Position numbers and translations under genes: made by a program
Assembly (NCBI GenBank): GCA_947056845.1
Contig: CAMSCJ010000001.1
Coordinates: 32,442 to 96,441, forward strand
Length of the DNA: 64,000 nt
From: an uncultured Mycoplasmatota bacterium
Lineage (GTDB): Bacteria > Bacillota_I > Bacilli_A > RF39 > UBA660
Direction of reading: 5' to 3'
The notes under the pieces: generated by a model
The model's database searches: none
What the model was told of the DNA's origin: nothing
The model's input: the letters and a program-made list of their open reading frames with translations, nothing else
In this document: positions 17,465 to 25,013 of the stretch, piece after piece
Position numbering within the stretch: the stretch's first letter is position 1
Layout: each line of letters starts with the position of its first letter

Positions 17465-18610
17465 TTATGCAGTTCTACGCCATGCGTATACTTCATATCT
17501 TAATGGGGTAACACTATGCGTATGGTTATTTAAACTATGAGTATGATTATTTAAGGTATGGGTATGCCCTTGACCATTACTTGTGTTATTATTACCAAGC
17601 CAATATTCATTAGCACTACCTTTATTTTGCCAAACATAATTGGCGCCAAATTCTCCAGCTGTAATACTACTTTTTGCACCTCTATCGATTAATATATTAT
17701 TTGGAAGTTGACTCGTTGATAAAACGGTACTACTTGTATTGCCATTTGCTCCACCTGTAACTCCATTAGAACCTCCAGATGTATTACTTCCAGCGGTTGT
17801 TCCACCTGTTCCTGCATATAAATAATATCCATTTATTCTCACCCAAGTTCCTCCAAACAATGTTGCTGGACTTGTATTATTTTGAGACATATAAATACTA
17901 CCAATTGGATATATAAAATTGCAAATATCCTGCTTTGTTAATTGATTATTACCACTATTAGTTGTTATACTATTGACGATTAAATTACCATTACTATCAA
18001 GACTAAATTTATTATTTCTTGATAATAGGCAATCAATATTAGCGTTATTAACCTCTAAATTAAGTTTATCACCTGTTTGCGTAAAGGCATCCTTAAAATA
18101 AATATCATCTAGTGAAAAGTCAGAATTTTCCTGTATAGCATTTTCTTCCTCATTTAATGCATTAATGACATTTTCATTATCATTATAGGCCAATGTTATA
18201 ATCGCATTTTCATAATTTGTATATATATAAGATGTATCATCAAATAGTTCGATACCTAAATTTGATGATAATATATTCCTATTTTCGTCTAAAGTTTGGT
18301 TTGTATCTTTTGTGTTATCTATAGAAGGTGCAACCAAACTTTCATTGTTTAAAATGTTTAATGTGATTTCATCACCAGCTTTCATAAATGAATTTTGATA
18401 ATCATTTACATGAACAATATACTCCTTTCTATTTAAAGTTTGATTTTTAGAACTATTATTATCAACATAAATAATAAGTTCCTCATTTTCTGGTATAATT
18501 GTGTCAGAACTAATTTCAATTTTTAATTCACAAAGTGAATCTTTTTGTATTTTATTTAAAATAATTTCGTTCTTACCACTAATTATTTGTTTATTCGTAT
18601 TAATAAACAT
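17465..18610 (-). CDS. Phage tail-fibre/collar-like protein
   Basis: 381 residues from the ATG at 18610 (AAGGAG only four bases away, a short spacing). The N-terminal ~200 residues are acidic, beta-rich and unrecognised. From ~residue 235 it matches the tip domain of phage tail fibres: YPIGSIYMSQNNTSPATLFG, GGTWVRING, a Gly/Ser/Thr-rich low-complexity stretch, then repeated HTHTLNNHTHSLNNHTHS with the HxH metal-binding pattern of tail-fibre tips, ending EVYAWRRTA. No other phage structural genes are in view. It precedes the RHS gene by 58 bp on the same strand, suggesting a shared delivery or receptor-binding role. Confidence 0.7.
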   Translation of the reverse strand: MFINTNKQIISGKNEIILNKIQKDSLCELKIEISSDTIIPENEELIIYVDNNSSKNQTLNRKEYIVHVNDYQNSFMKAGDEITLNILNNESLVAPSIDNTKDTNQTLDENRNILSSNLGIELFDDTSYIYTNYENAIITLAYNDNENVINALNEEENAIQENSDFSLDDIYFKDAFTQTGDKLNLEVNNANIDCLLSRNNKFSLDSNGNLIVNSITTNSGNNQLTKQDICNFIYPIGSIYMSQNNTSPATLFGGTWVRINGYYLYAGTGGTTAGSNTSGGSNGVTGGANGNTSSTVLSTSQLPNNILIDRGAKSSITAGEFGANYVWQNKGSANEYWLGNNNTSNGQGHTHTLNNHTHSLNNHTHSVTPLRYEVYAWRRTA

Positions 18611-18713
18611 CAACTCCTTTTCTTTTTTTACAGTATATTATATTTCAAAATGTTAAATCGTCTCATAACACTTGTCACTCTAAAATCTGTAAAAAAGAAA
18701 ATATACAATTTAT

Positions 18714-18742
18714 ATAATAAATATATCCAATATATTTATTAT
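18714..18742. promoter_or_regulatory. Perfect 12-bp inverted repeat upstream of the toxin operon
   Basis: Arms ATAATAAATATA and TATATTTATTAT are separated by TCCAA, about 105 bp upstream of the tail-fibre-like start. Could be an operator or a leader hairpin. The rest of 18611-18820 holds no gene; a TATAAT at about 18630 lacks a convincing -35 partner. Confidence 0.35.
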
Positions 18743-18820
18743 TATAATTTAGCACAGAATTGCATTAAACAACCTTTTTTATGTTTGAATTGTTATAATA
18801 CAGTTTAAAATACTGTTTTA

Positions 18821-18857
18821 AAGAAAAAAAAAGCACAATCAAATCATATATGTGCTT
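18821..18857 (-). terminator. Intrinsic terminator after the HExxH gene
   Basis: On the minus strand AAGCACA and TGTGCTT form a perfect 7-bp stem around a 13-base loop, followed by a run of T residues. Ends transcription from 18883 and insulates the toxin operon. Confidence 0.8.
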
Positions 18858-18882
18858 AAAACTAAATAATACGAATATATTT

Positions 18883-19635
18883 CTATTTATGTTTATGATT
18901 ATTATTAACTAAGTAATCTCGCATATTATTTTTTATTTCATCAATATCACCTTTTTGTTCTAATAACTGTTCACTAGATAGATTATATTGACTCATTAAA
19001 TCATATTTTTTATTTATGTAGCTAATGAAGGCATCAAAATTATCTTTACCAAATTTTTCATAAAAGTATTCTATATTTCCACTTTCTTTTCCTTTTATAA
19101 AGGTATCAAAATTTTCATCAACAAAATCATCTATTAAAGGAAACAATTTATCATAAATAAGATTATTTTTTAAAACATCTAGACCTAAATATGAATATTT
19201 AACTAATATTTTTTTTATTATTGAATTATATATTTTCCAAGCTAATTTTTCTACTAATACTTCATCCAATATACCTAAATTTTTTTGACAATTTATATTA
19301 TCACTAATATGAATCATTTCATGAATCAATGCTTGGATATAATCACTATTAGCATTAAAACAGTATAAGGGAGCAAATTTTAAGATTCGAATATTTGGTT
19401 TATTATAATCCAAACAAAATGTTTTAATGTTACTACTAGTACTTTCATACAATTTGCCATAATCGTCTAAAATTAAATTTTTTAAGAAAAAAACTAAATA
19501 TTCTAATGTTATATCAAAACCAGCTGAGGTAAAATAATTATATATTTTTTTTAATATTTTATTTATTTCAGGCAATTCTCCAATGGTAGATAATAAATAT
19601 TTATCACGTAATGTTTCACGATATTCTAAAACCAT
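18883..19635 (-). CDS. HExxH metallopeptidase-like protein, C-terminal part of a frameshifted gene
   Basis: 250 residues. The central ALIHEMIHISD is an HExxH zinc-binding motif, and the following IDEVLVEKLAWK-like region (ILDEVLVEKL) offers an acidic third ligand, as in gluzincin-type proteases. No signal peptide. The 15 codons before its ATG are open in the same frame and join the end of the upstream gene at an A8 tract (19717-19724): one extra A would fuse both into a protein of ~540 residues. The apparent start therefore is probably internal. Substrate unknown. Confidence 0.6.
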   Translation of the reverse strand: MVLEYRETLRDKYLLSTIGELPEINKILKKIYNYFTSAGFDITLEYLVFFLKNLILDDYGKLYESTSSNIKTFCLDYNKPNIRILKFAPLYCFNANSDYIQALIHEMIHISDNINCQKNLGILDEVLVEKLAWKIYNSIIKKILVKYSYLGLDVLKNNLIYDKLFPLIDDFVDENFDTFIKGKESGNIEYFYEKFGKDNFDAFISYINKKYDLMSQYNLSSEQLLEQKGDIDEIKNNMRDYLVNNNHKHK

Positions 19636-19649
19636 ATCTATCTTTTCAT

Positions 19650-20513
19650 TTATATTTTCTTCAGAAATATTACAATCATTAAAAAGATAAGTTTTTGTTG
19701 CTTGTACATTTGAAGAATTTTTTTTGATTTAATAAAATCAATTCCACCTACTTTAAATGAAGAATCGGCATATACAGTATTTTTAAATAATTCTAAGCAA
19801 AATAAATCCGAATAACTTTTTATACTAGTACTTTCATTAGTGCCTAATTTTTCTTTATCACTATTGTTAACTAAACCATTATCTAATAAAAATTTAATAA
19901 ATTTTCTATATAAATTAATACTTGTTTCTTCTTCTCTTTTAGCTAGACTTTCTTGATTTCGATAAAATTTATTATATCTTGTATGAATATAGTTTCTATA
20001 ATTATTAAATTCTAAAGCAAGTGTCATCCGATAGTCATTTATATCTTTAAAAACAGAAAATAATTTTTGATCAGTTCGTATCTTAGTTAATAAATCCTCA
20101 TCGCTTTCTAATTTAAACCCTAGTTCTGTATATAAATTTTTAACAACTTCTTCAGTTATAGAATTTCTTAATTTATCGCCACTATCAAATATAACATCAA
20201 AAGGTAGCGAAATTTCAATACTGAACATATATAAATCTTTTTTTTTATTTTTAAAATTATCATCATCATATTTAATATTAAACTTATCAAATAATTTTTT
20301 TATCAATTCATCATTTTTCTTATCAATTAATCCATCTAAATAAGTGGATTTTTCTTTATCTTCATCATAAAATACGATTAAAGCATCATTAAATCTTTCC
20401 TTAATTTTTTCTTGTTCTTCACTATCATGATATTTTAGAATTTCCTCAATAATAATATCTTTGATATTTAAATAAAAATCATCAAAGTTACATAATAAAT
20501 CAAATTCATCCAT
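19650..20513 (-). CDS. N-terminal part of the frameshifted HExxH gene, hypothetical
   Basis: 287 residues from the ATG at 20513 (GGTGAT four bases upstream). Highly charged, largely helical sequence with no family I recognise. Up to GGIDFIKSKK it looks natural; after the A8 tract it turns into a short unrelated tail (ILQMYKQQKLIFLM) and stops. With one more A the frame would run KSKKNSSNVQATKTYLFND into the downstream HExxH gene. Divergent from the VanY-like gene at 20639. Either a recent inactivation, a phase-variable tract or a sequencing error. Confidence 0.6.
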   Translation of the reverse strand: MDEFDLLCNFDDFYLNIKDIIIEEILKYHDSEEQEKIKERFNDALIVFYDEDKEKSTYLDGLIDKKNDELIKKLFDKFNIKYDDDNFKNKKKDLYMFSIEISLPFDVIFDSGDKLRNSITEEVVKNLYTELGFKLESDEDLLTKIRTDQKLFSVFKDINDYRMTLALEFNNYRNYIHTRYNKFYRNQESLAKREEETSINLYRKFIKFLLDNGLVNNSDKEKLGTNESTSIKSYSDLFCLELFKNTVYADSSFKVGGIDFIKSKKILQMYKQQKLIFLMIVIFLKKI

Positions 20514-20638
20514 TATTATCACCATTTTTATAATAGCAAATTTACCTATAAAATTCTATAATCTTTACATTATATTATAGATTATTTACATTAAGTTATA
20601 TAATAAAAAACGATTCATAAAATTTATTGGTGATTAAA

Positions 20639-21223
20639 TTGAATAATAATTTTTATGAAAATATTTCTTTAATTGAAAATCCTGATGATTTATTAGTTTT
20701 AGTTAATAAAAATCATAAATTATATGAGGATTTTATTCCTAATAATTTAGAAATGATTAATTTAAATTATGCGGTTGGTAAAAAATTTTTAAGAAGTGAT
20801 GCAAAAGCATCTTTTGAAAAATTATGTGAAGACGCTAAAAAGATAGGTTATGATATAAAAGCCGAATCAACTTATCGCGATTATGATTATCAAGAAAAGT
20901 TATATAGTAATTATGTGAAAGAATATGGCAAAGATTATGCTGATAAATGTTCAGCAAGACCCGGACATTCAGAACACCAAACAGGCTTAGCAGTTGATGT
21001 TCGAGGTTCAGTTAGTGATTACAACGATTTTGAAAAAACAAAAGAATTTATATGGATGAGGGATAATGCTTACCAATATGGTTTCATTTTAAGATATCCT
21101 AAAAATAAAGAACATATAACAGGTTTTAAATATGAACCTTGGCATTATCGATATATTGGTGAGTATGCTAAAGATGTTTATCAAAAAAAATTAACGCTTG
21201 AAGAATATTTAAAAACTAGATAA
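20639..21223 (+). CDS. VanY/DacC-type D-alanyl-D-alanine carboxypeptidase (M15)
   Basis: 194 residues from the TTG at 20639, preferred over the TTG at 20627 because GGTGAT lies four bases before it. Carries the M15B zinc site: RPGHSEHQTGLAVDV (His and Asp ligands) and EPWHYRYIG (catalytic Glu/His region), preceded by STYRDYDYQEKLY. These enzymes trim the terminal D-Ala from peptidoglycan stem peptides. No signal peptide or anchor is seen, unusual for this class, so it may act cytoplasmically on precursors or be released by other means. Ends inside a bidirectional terminator. Confidence 0.85.
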   Translation: MNNNFYENISLIENPDDLLVLVNKNHKLYEDFIPNNLEMINLNYAVGKKFLRSDAKASFEKLCEDAKKIGYDIKAESTYRDYDYQEKLYSNYVKEYGKDYADKCSARPGHSEHQTGLAVDVRGSVSDYNDFEKTKEFIWMRDNAYQYGFILRYPKNKEHITGFKYEPWHYRYIGEYAKDVYQKKLTLEEYLKTR

Positions 21224-21242
21224 AAATTTTTATCTAGTTTTT
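21211..21242. terminator. Bidirectional terminator between convergent genes
   Basis: A perfect 32-bp palindrome (16-bp arms starting AAAAACTAGA) that contains the stop codons of both the VanY-like gene and the aminopeptidase gene and has A/T tracts on both outer sides. Confidence 0.8.
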
Positions 21243-22468
21243 ATAAGTCTCTTATTAAAATTACCATTTTCAAATATAGTGACTTCTTCATTGTCAATTG
21301 TCTTACCAGTAATAGTTAAATCATTTGTTCCAATCATAAAATCAACATGACCATCTGAATTATTTAAACCTAATTTTTCTTTTTCATTATCATTTAAATC
21401 AGTACTATTTAAAAGACAAGTTGGAAAACCTTTTCCTAAAGCTAAATGACAAGCGGCATTTTCATCATATAGTGTTTCATAAAAGATAAGACCAGAATTC
21501 GATATTGGTGAATCGTAATCAACAAGTGCTACCTCACCTAGATAGTCCATATTAGGAAATGAACTAATAATGCTATTTAATAAATCTTGGTTTGAATTAG
21601 AAACCGCTTCGATAACTTTCCCATCTTTAAAAACTAATTTTAAATCATCAATAATACCACCATTATAAACAAGAGGTTTTGATGAATAAACTATTCCATT
21701 TGTTCCAAATTTATCAGGAGAAGTAAATACTTCTTCAGTTGGAATGTTTGCCACATAATCTCGTCCATCTTGTAATTTTTCTAGTCCACTAGACCAAATG
21801 TGATCTTTTAATAATTTAATATTTAAATCAGTTCCTAAACTATTTTGATAATGTAAACTCTGTAATTTTAAATTATTTAAAGCAATACATCTTTCTTCTA
21901 GTGTTTTTAGTTTTAAATTCCAACTATCAATTGGATTTTCTGTATCAACTAAACAACATTTAAAAATAGTATTCCACAATTTTTCTAATGCCTTATCATC
22001 ATTTGGAAATATTTTATTAGCCCAAGGTTTTGTAGCAACACTAGCTATACACCAACCAATTTCTGAATTTAGTTGTCTTTTTTTATATAATGGTCGACTA
22101 GATCTAAACATTTTAGCCGTACTAGCTAATTTATTTTCATCGATATCAACCATTAAATCAGAATCATCAGCATATAACATTAAAAACGCGGCATCTTTTT
22201 TAGCATATTCATCAAAAACTTTTTTATTATAAAATGTTGTATTATTTAAACTATCAATATCCCATTTTTTTAATAAAGTATGTTGTATGTAAGCATCTTC
22301 ATAGTCGAAATAGATATCGGTTGTACCAAATTCTATCGCTTTTTCCACCAATACTCTAACAAAATCAATTGCTTCAATTGGGAATGAAATTAAAAGTGGT
22401 TGATTTTTTTGTAGATTAACACCTTTTTCTAATAAAATACGAGCATATTTTTCATATAATTCATTCAT
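21230..22468 (-). CDS. Aminopeptidase, M29 family (PepS/AmpS type)
   Basis: 412 residues, full length for the family. Recognisable features: N-terminal YARILLEKGVNLQKNQPL, then the metal-binding region with ANIPTEEVFTSP, YLGEVALVD, ENAACHLALGKGF and the C-terminal DGHVDFMIGTNDL. The glutamates, histidines and aspartate there are the two-metal ligands of M29. Releases N-terminal residues from peptides in the cytoplasm. Single gene ending in the shared palindromic terminator. Confidence 0.9.
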   Translation of the reverse strand: MNELYEKYARILLEKGVNLQKNQPLLISFPIEAIDFVRVLVEKAIEFGTTDIYFDYEDAYIQHTLLKKWDIDSLNNTTFYNKKVFDEYAKKDAAFLMLYADDSDLMVDIDENKLASTAKMFRSSRPLYKKRQLNSEIGWCIASVATKPWANKIFPNDDKALEKLWNTIFKCCLVDTENPIDSWNLKLKTLEERCIALNNLKLQSLHYQNSLGTDLNIKLLKDHIWSSGLEKLQDGRDYVANIPTEEVFTSPDKFGTNGIVYSSKPLVYNGGIIDDLKLVFKDGKVIEAVSNSNQDLLNSIISSFPNMDYLGEVALVDYDSPISNSGLIFYETLYDENAACHLALGKGFPTCLLNSTDLNDNEKEKLGLNNSDGHVDFMIGTNDLTITGKTIDNEEVTIFENGNFNKRLIKTR

Positions 22469-22587
22469 TAAATATTCTTCCTTTCTAGATAAATTATATA
22501 TATTATTATGCGTTATTTCAAGGAAATTTATTAAAATTATTTAAAAAATCAAAATTATAGTGTATGATTAATTTGGATGTGATTATA

Positions 22588-23436
22588 GTGAAAAATTATT
22601 ATATTAATAAAGAATATATTCTAATAGAGTACTTAATGAATGATTTAAAATATTCACATAAGGAAGCTAAAAAGAAATTAACAAATGGCAATATTTTAGT
22701 TAATCAAAAAAAAGTTACACAATATAACTTTAAATTAAAAATTAATGATGTTATTACTATTACTAGCTTTAATTCTAAATTAAATGATAACATAGATATC
22801 ATTTATGAAGATAAAGATATTATTGTCGTAAATAAACCATCAAATTTATTAACCATTAGTACAACAAAGGAAAAAGAAAAAACACTATATCATATAGTAA
22901 GTGCCTACTTAAAAAAATTAAATAAAAATGCTAAAGTTTTTATAATCCATCGTTTAGATAAAGAAACATCTGGAATTGTTATTTTTGCTAAGAATGAGAA
23001 AACAAAAAAATTATATCAAGATAATTGGGATTCTTTAGTTAAATATCGCGGTTATGTAGCACTTGTAGAAGGAATAGTCAAAAAAGAAAATGACATAATA
23101 ATTCAATATTTAAAAGAAAATGAAAATTTTTATGTCCACCCAACAAATAGCAAGCTAGGTAAAAAAGCCATTACACATTATAAAGTATTAAAAACTAATC
23201 AGCAATATTCATTATTAGATATTGAAATAAAAACGGGAAGAAAAAATCAAATTCGTGTAGCTATGCAAAGTATTGGTCATCCTATCATTGGTGATCAAAA
23301 ATATGGGTATGATAATAAATTCACAAATATCTTTGGATTGCATGCTTATAGATTAGTAATTTGGAATCCAGTTACTAAAAGAATAATGACTTTTCAGACA
23401 AAGATTCCAGCGACATTTGAAAAATTAACTAATTAA
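22588..23436 (+). CDS. RluA-family 23S rRNA pseudouridine synthase
   Basis: 282 residues from the GTG at 22588; an in-frame ATG at 22564 is possible but adds residues not expected before the S4 domain. Residues ~1-70 form an S4-like RNA-binding domain (HKEAKKKLTNGNILVNQKKV). The catalytic domain has the signature FIIHRLDKETSGIVIFAKN with the catalytic Asp, then KTGRKNQIRVAMQSIGHPI. Converts specific uridines in large-subunit rRNA to pseudouridine. The exact site (RluD-like or another) cannot be told from sequence alone. Confidence 0.88.
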   Translation: MKNYYINKEYILIEYLMNDLKYSHKEAKKKLTNGNILVNQKKVTQYNFKLKINDVITITSFNSKLNDNIDIIYEDKDIIVVNKPSNLLTISTTKEKEKTLYHIVSAYLKKLNKNAKVFIIHRLDKETSGIVIFAKNEKTKKLYQDNWDSLVKYRGYVALVEGIVKKENDIIIQYLKENENFYVHPTNSKLGKKAITHYKVLKTNQQYSLLDIEIKTGRKNQIRVAMQSIGHPIIGDQKYGYDNKFTNIFGLHAYRLVIWNPVTKRIMTFQTKIPATFEKLTN

Positions 23437-23621
23437 TCTTCTTTTATCTCACCAAGTAGCTTTTCAAATTTAACATATTTTTGCAATAACAGATTATCAA
23501 GCTCGTTAATATATTTACTATAAATCTTATTTCCTGACTTCTTATCTAAATTAATAATATCATTTTTATAATTATCTAATTGTGATAATATCTTATAATA
23601 CTTTTTTATAAAATAATTCAT
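23433..23621 (-). CDS. Hypothetical small coiled protein, 62 aa
   Basis: Start placed at the ATG 23621, which follows AAGTGAT; codons further upstream read through non-coding sequence. The product MNYFIKKYYKILSQL and onward is rich in Lys, Asn, Tyr and Leu with an amphipathic helical pattern. No family recognised. It overlaps the stop of the pseudouridine synthase by four bases in convergent orientation. Confidence 0.45.
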   Translation of the reverse strand: MNYFIKKYYKILSQLDNYKNDIINLDKKSGNKIYSKYINELDNLLLQKYVKFEKLLGEIKED

Positions 23622-23727
23622 AAAATCACTTCTCTCTTTATTCATTATAACACAATTGTCGCATGTAAGGGACAAAATTTACGAATATTCTTTTTAATGA
23701 GAAAATTATATATAGGTGAAGTAGTAT

Positions 23728-24173
23728 ATGATTTTCGAAAAAATAAAGGAATTAAGAGAAAATAGCGAGCTAACCCAAAGAGATATAGCAAAAATATTAA
23801 ATGTCAGTAAATCAACTTATAATCGTTGGGAAACTGGTGAAGCTTTTATTCCTCTCCACCACCTAAATAAACTATGCATTTATTATAATGTAAGCATGGA
23901 TTATATAATAGGGCTTTTAGGTTATAAAAGCAAAAATTCTAGTACCTTGCCACTAAATAAAACTACTATAGGAGCAAGATTATTAACATTTAGAAAAGAA
24001 GCAAAATTAAGTCAGAATGCTTTAGCAAAAATACTAAATACATCCCATTAACGATTAGTGCTTATGAACATGGCAAAACTTTACTACTTACTGTTTTTGC
24101 ATATCAAATTGCAACACAATTTAATATTTCTCTTGATTGGCTATGCGGTAAAAGCGAAAAAAAGAATAGATAG
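23728..24173 (+). pseudogene. Double XRE-type HTH regulator, frameshifted in the second domain
   Basis: ATG after AGGTGA. The first HTH (ELRENSELTQRDIAKILNVS, then YNRWETGEAFIP) is complete. A second HTH begins GARLLTFRKEAKLSQNALAK. At about 24048 the frame breaks: TSH is followed by a stop, but the next frame reads TISAYEHGKTLLLTVFAYQIATQF and SLDWLCGKSEKKNR to TAG at 24171. Losing one base within CATTCAACG would explain it. The 107-residue product still has one intact DNA-binding domain. Confidence 0.75.
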
Positions 24174-24186
24174 TCTATTCTTTTTT
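24158..24186. terminator. Intrinsic terminator
   Basis: AAAAAAGAATAGA and TCTATTCTTTTTT form a 13-bp stem around TAG (the regulator's stop codon). Works for the HTH gene and, on the other strand, for the CotD-like fragment ending at 24190. Confidence 0.8.
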
Positions 24187-24189
24187 GAT

Positions 24190-24342
24190 TTAAACAAATT
24201 TACAACATGGACCGTTATCTATGTTACAAACTTGATTTTCTTCTGAACATGTATATTGTGGAGTATAACTATGATTGTAGATGTGACGATTTATAACATG
24301 AGTATGTATTGGACATACGTGTGATTGCCCTTTTTTGATAGA
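24190..24342 (-). pseudogene. 3' half of a split CotD-like spore coat gene
   Basis: On the minus strand an open frame without any start codon follows the MazF stop: KGQSHVCPIHTHVINRHIYN, HSYTPQYTCSEENQVCN, then DNGPCCKFV and TAA. The Cys/His/Tyr-rich pattern with HTHV and NRHIYNH is that of CotD-like coat proteins. The natural part starts at VCPIHTH; codons before it belong to the adjacent element. It has its own terminator but no ribosome binding site. Joined at 24314-24323 to the 5' half at 29015-29221 it makes one ~110-residue protein. Confidence 0.7.
24314..24323 (-). other. Candidate attachment core, right end of coat-gene 3' half
   Basis: Minus-strand CACACGTATG; pairs with CACAAGTGTG at 29016-29025. 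Crossover anywhere in the shared positions gives PQV or PHV joined to CPIHTH in frame. Confidence 0.55.
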
Positions 24343-24675
24343 CTACATTTCTATTATTCCATTGATAATATCTATAATTTCTTCTAATTCTTCCTCTTTT
24401 ACTTTTTCAACAAATGATAATTTACGCGCTTTAAAGTCTACACTTCTAACATGTTCACACAAAACAGAACCTTTAACTTTTTTCGTGTTTATTAATTCAT
24501 AATGAGTAAAAAATTTCTTTGTATTTGTAGTAATAGGACACAAAACTACTAATCCAGTATATTTATTGTAATTATCTCTACTAATAACTATTGCTGGCCT
24601 TGATCCTGTTTGTTCATGACCAATTGTTGGTGCGAAATCCATGTAACAAATATCCCCTTGCTTTGGTATATACAT
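24343..24675 (-). CDS. mazF: MazF/PemK-family endoribonuclease toxin
   Basis: 110 residues. Typical start IPKQGDICYMDFAPTIGHEQ with the TGSRPAIVISRDNYN loop, then VVLCPITTN and GSVLCEHVRSVD, all hallmarks of MazF/PemK mRNA interferases; Arg in GSRPA and Thr in CPITT are the catalytic residues of the family. Its ATG overlaps the stop of the antitoxin gene. Located at the end of the recombinase element, it would favour retention of the element. The stop codon is in frame with the coat-gene fragment. Confidence 0.9.
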   Translation of the reverse strand: MYIPKQGDICYMDFAPTIGHEQTGSRPAIVISRDNYNKYTGLVVLCPITTNTKKFFTHYELINTKKVKGSVLCEHVRSVDFKARKLSFVEKVKEEELEEIIDIINGIIEM

Positions 24676-24935
24676 TAGTCAAATTTTTCCTTTCCTAAAT
24701 CTTCACCCCAATCGAATGGCTCGACACTACCTTTTTCATTATCAGATAAACTATTAAACATTTCAAATCTTTCTTCCAAAGTTAGATGTCTTTTTTTAGG
24801 TTTTGATATAATAATTCTGTCTTTTTCTTGTATTAAATCAACCTTATCATTTGTTTTTATATTTAGAGTTTTTAAAATACTACTAGGAATTCTAATTCCA
24901 TCTGAATTTCCCCATTTTTGAATTCTTGCTTCCAC
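24675..24935 (-). CDS. mazE: MazE-family antitoxin (AbrB fold)
   Basis: 86 residues from the GTG at 24935, seven bases after GGAGG; an ATG six codons upstream contains that site and is rejected. N-terminal AbrB/MazE DNA-binding hairpin EARIQKWGNSDGIRIPSSIL and KTNDKVDLIQEKDRIIISKP, then an acidic unstructured tail ending VEPFDWGEDLGKEKFD that should bind and block MazF. Expected to repress its own operon together with MazF. Confidence 0.88.
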   Translation of the reverse strand: MEARIQKWGNSDGIRIPSSILKTLNIKTNDKVDLIQEKDRIIISKPKKRHLTLEERFEMFNSLSDNEKGSVEPFDWGEDLGKEKFD

Positions 24936-25013
24936 GACATTGCCTCCATTCATTTATAGTATATACAAAGTTTATACATTTGTCAATTATATTTTACCAT
25001 TATTATACCCAAA

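Noticed and set aside
11182..18610. Interpretation of the region as a complete prophage
   Set aside because: Only one tail-fibre-like gene; no capsid, terminase, portal, lysis or integrase gene is present in this region.
20627..20641. Long N-terminal start for the VanY-like gene
   Set aside because: The longer start places the GGTGAT ribosome site inside the coding region.
24190..24342. Reading the coat-gene fragment as an independent short gene
   Set aside because: No start codon of any kind lies between the preceding in-frame stop and the Cys/His-rich region.
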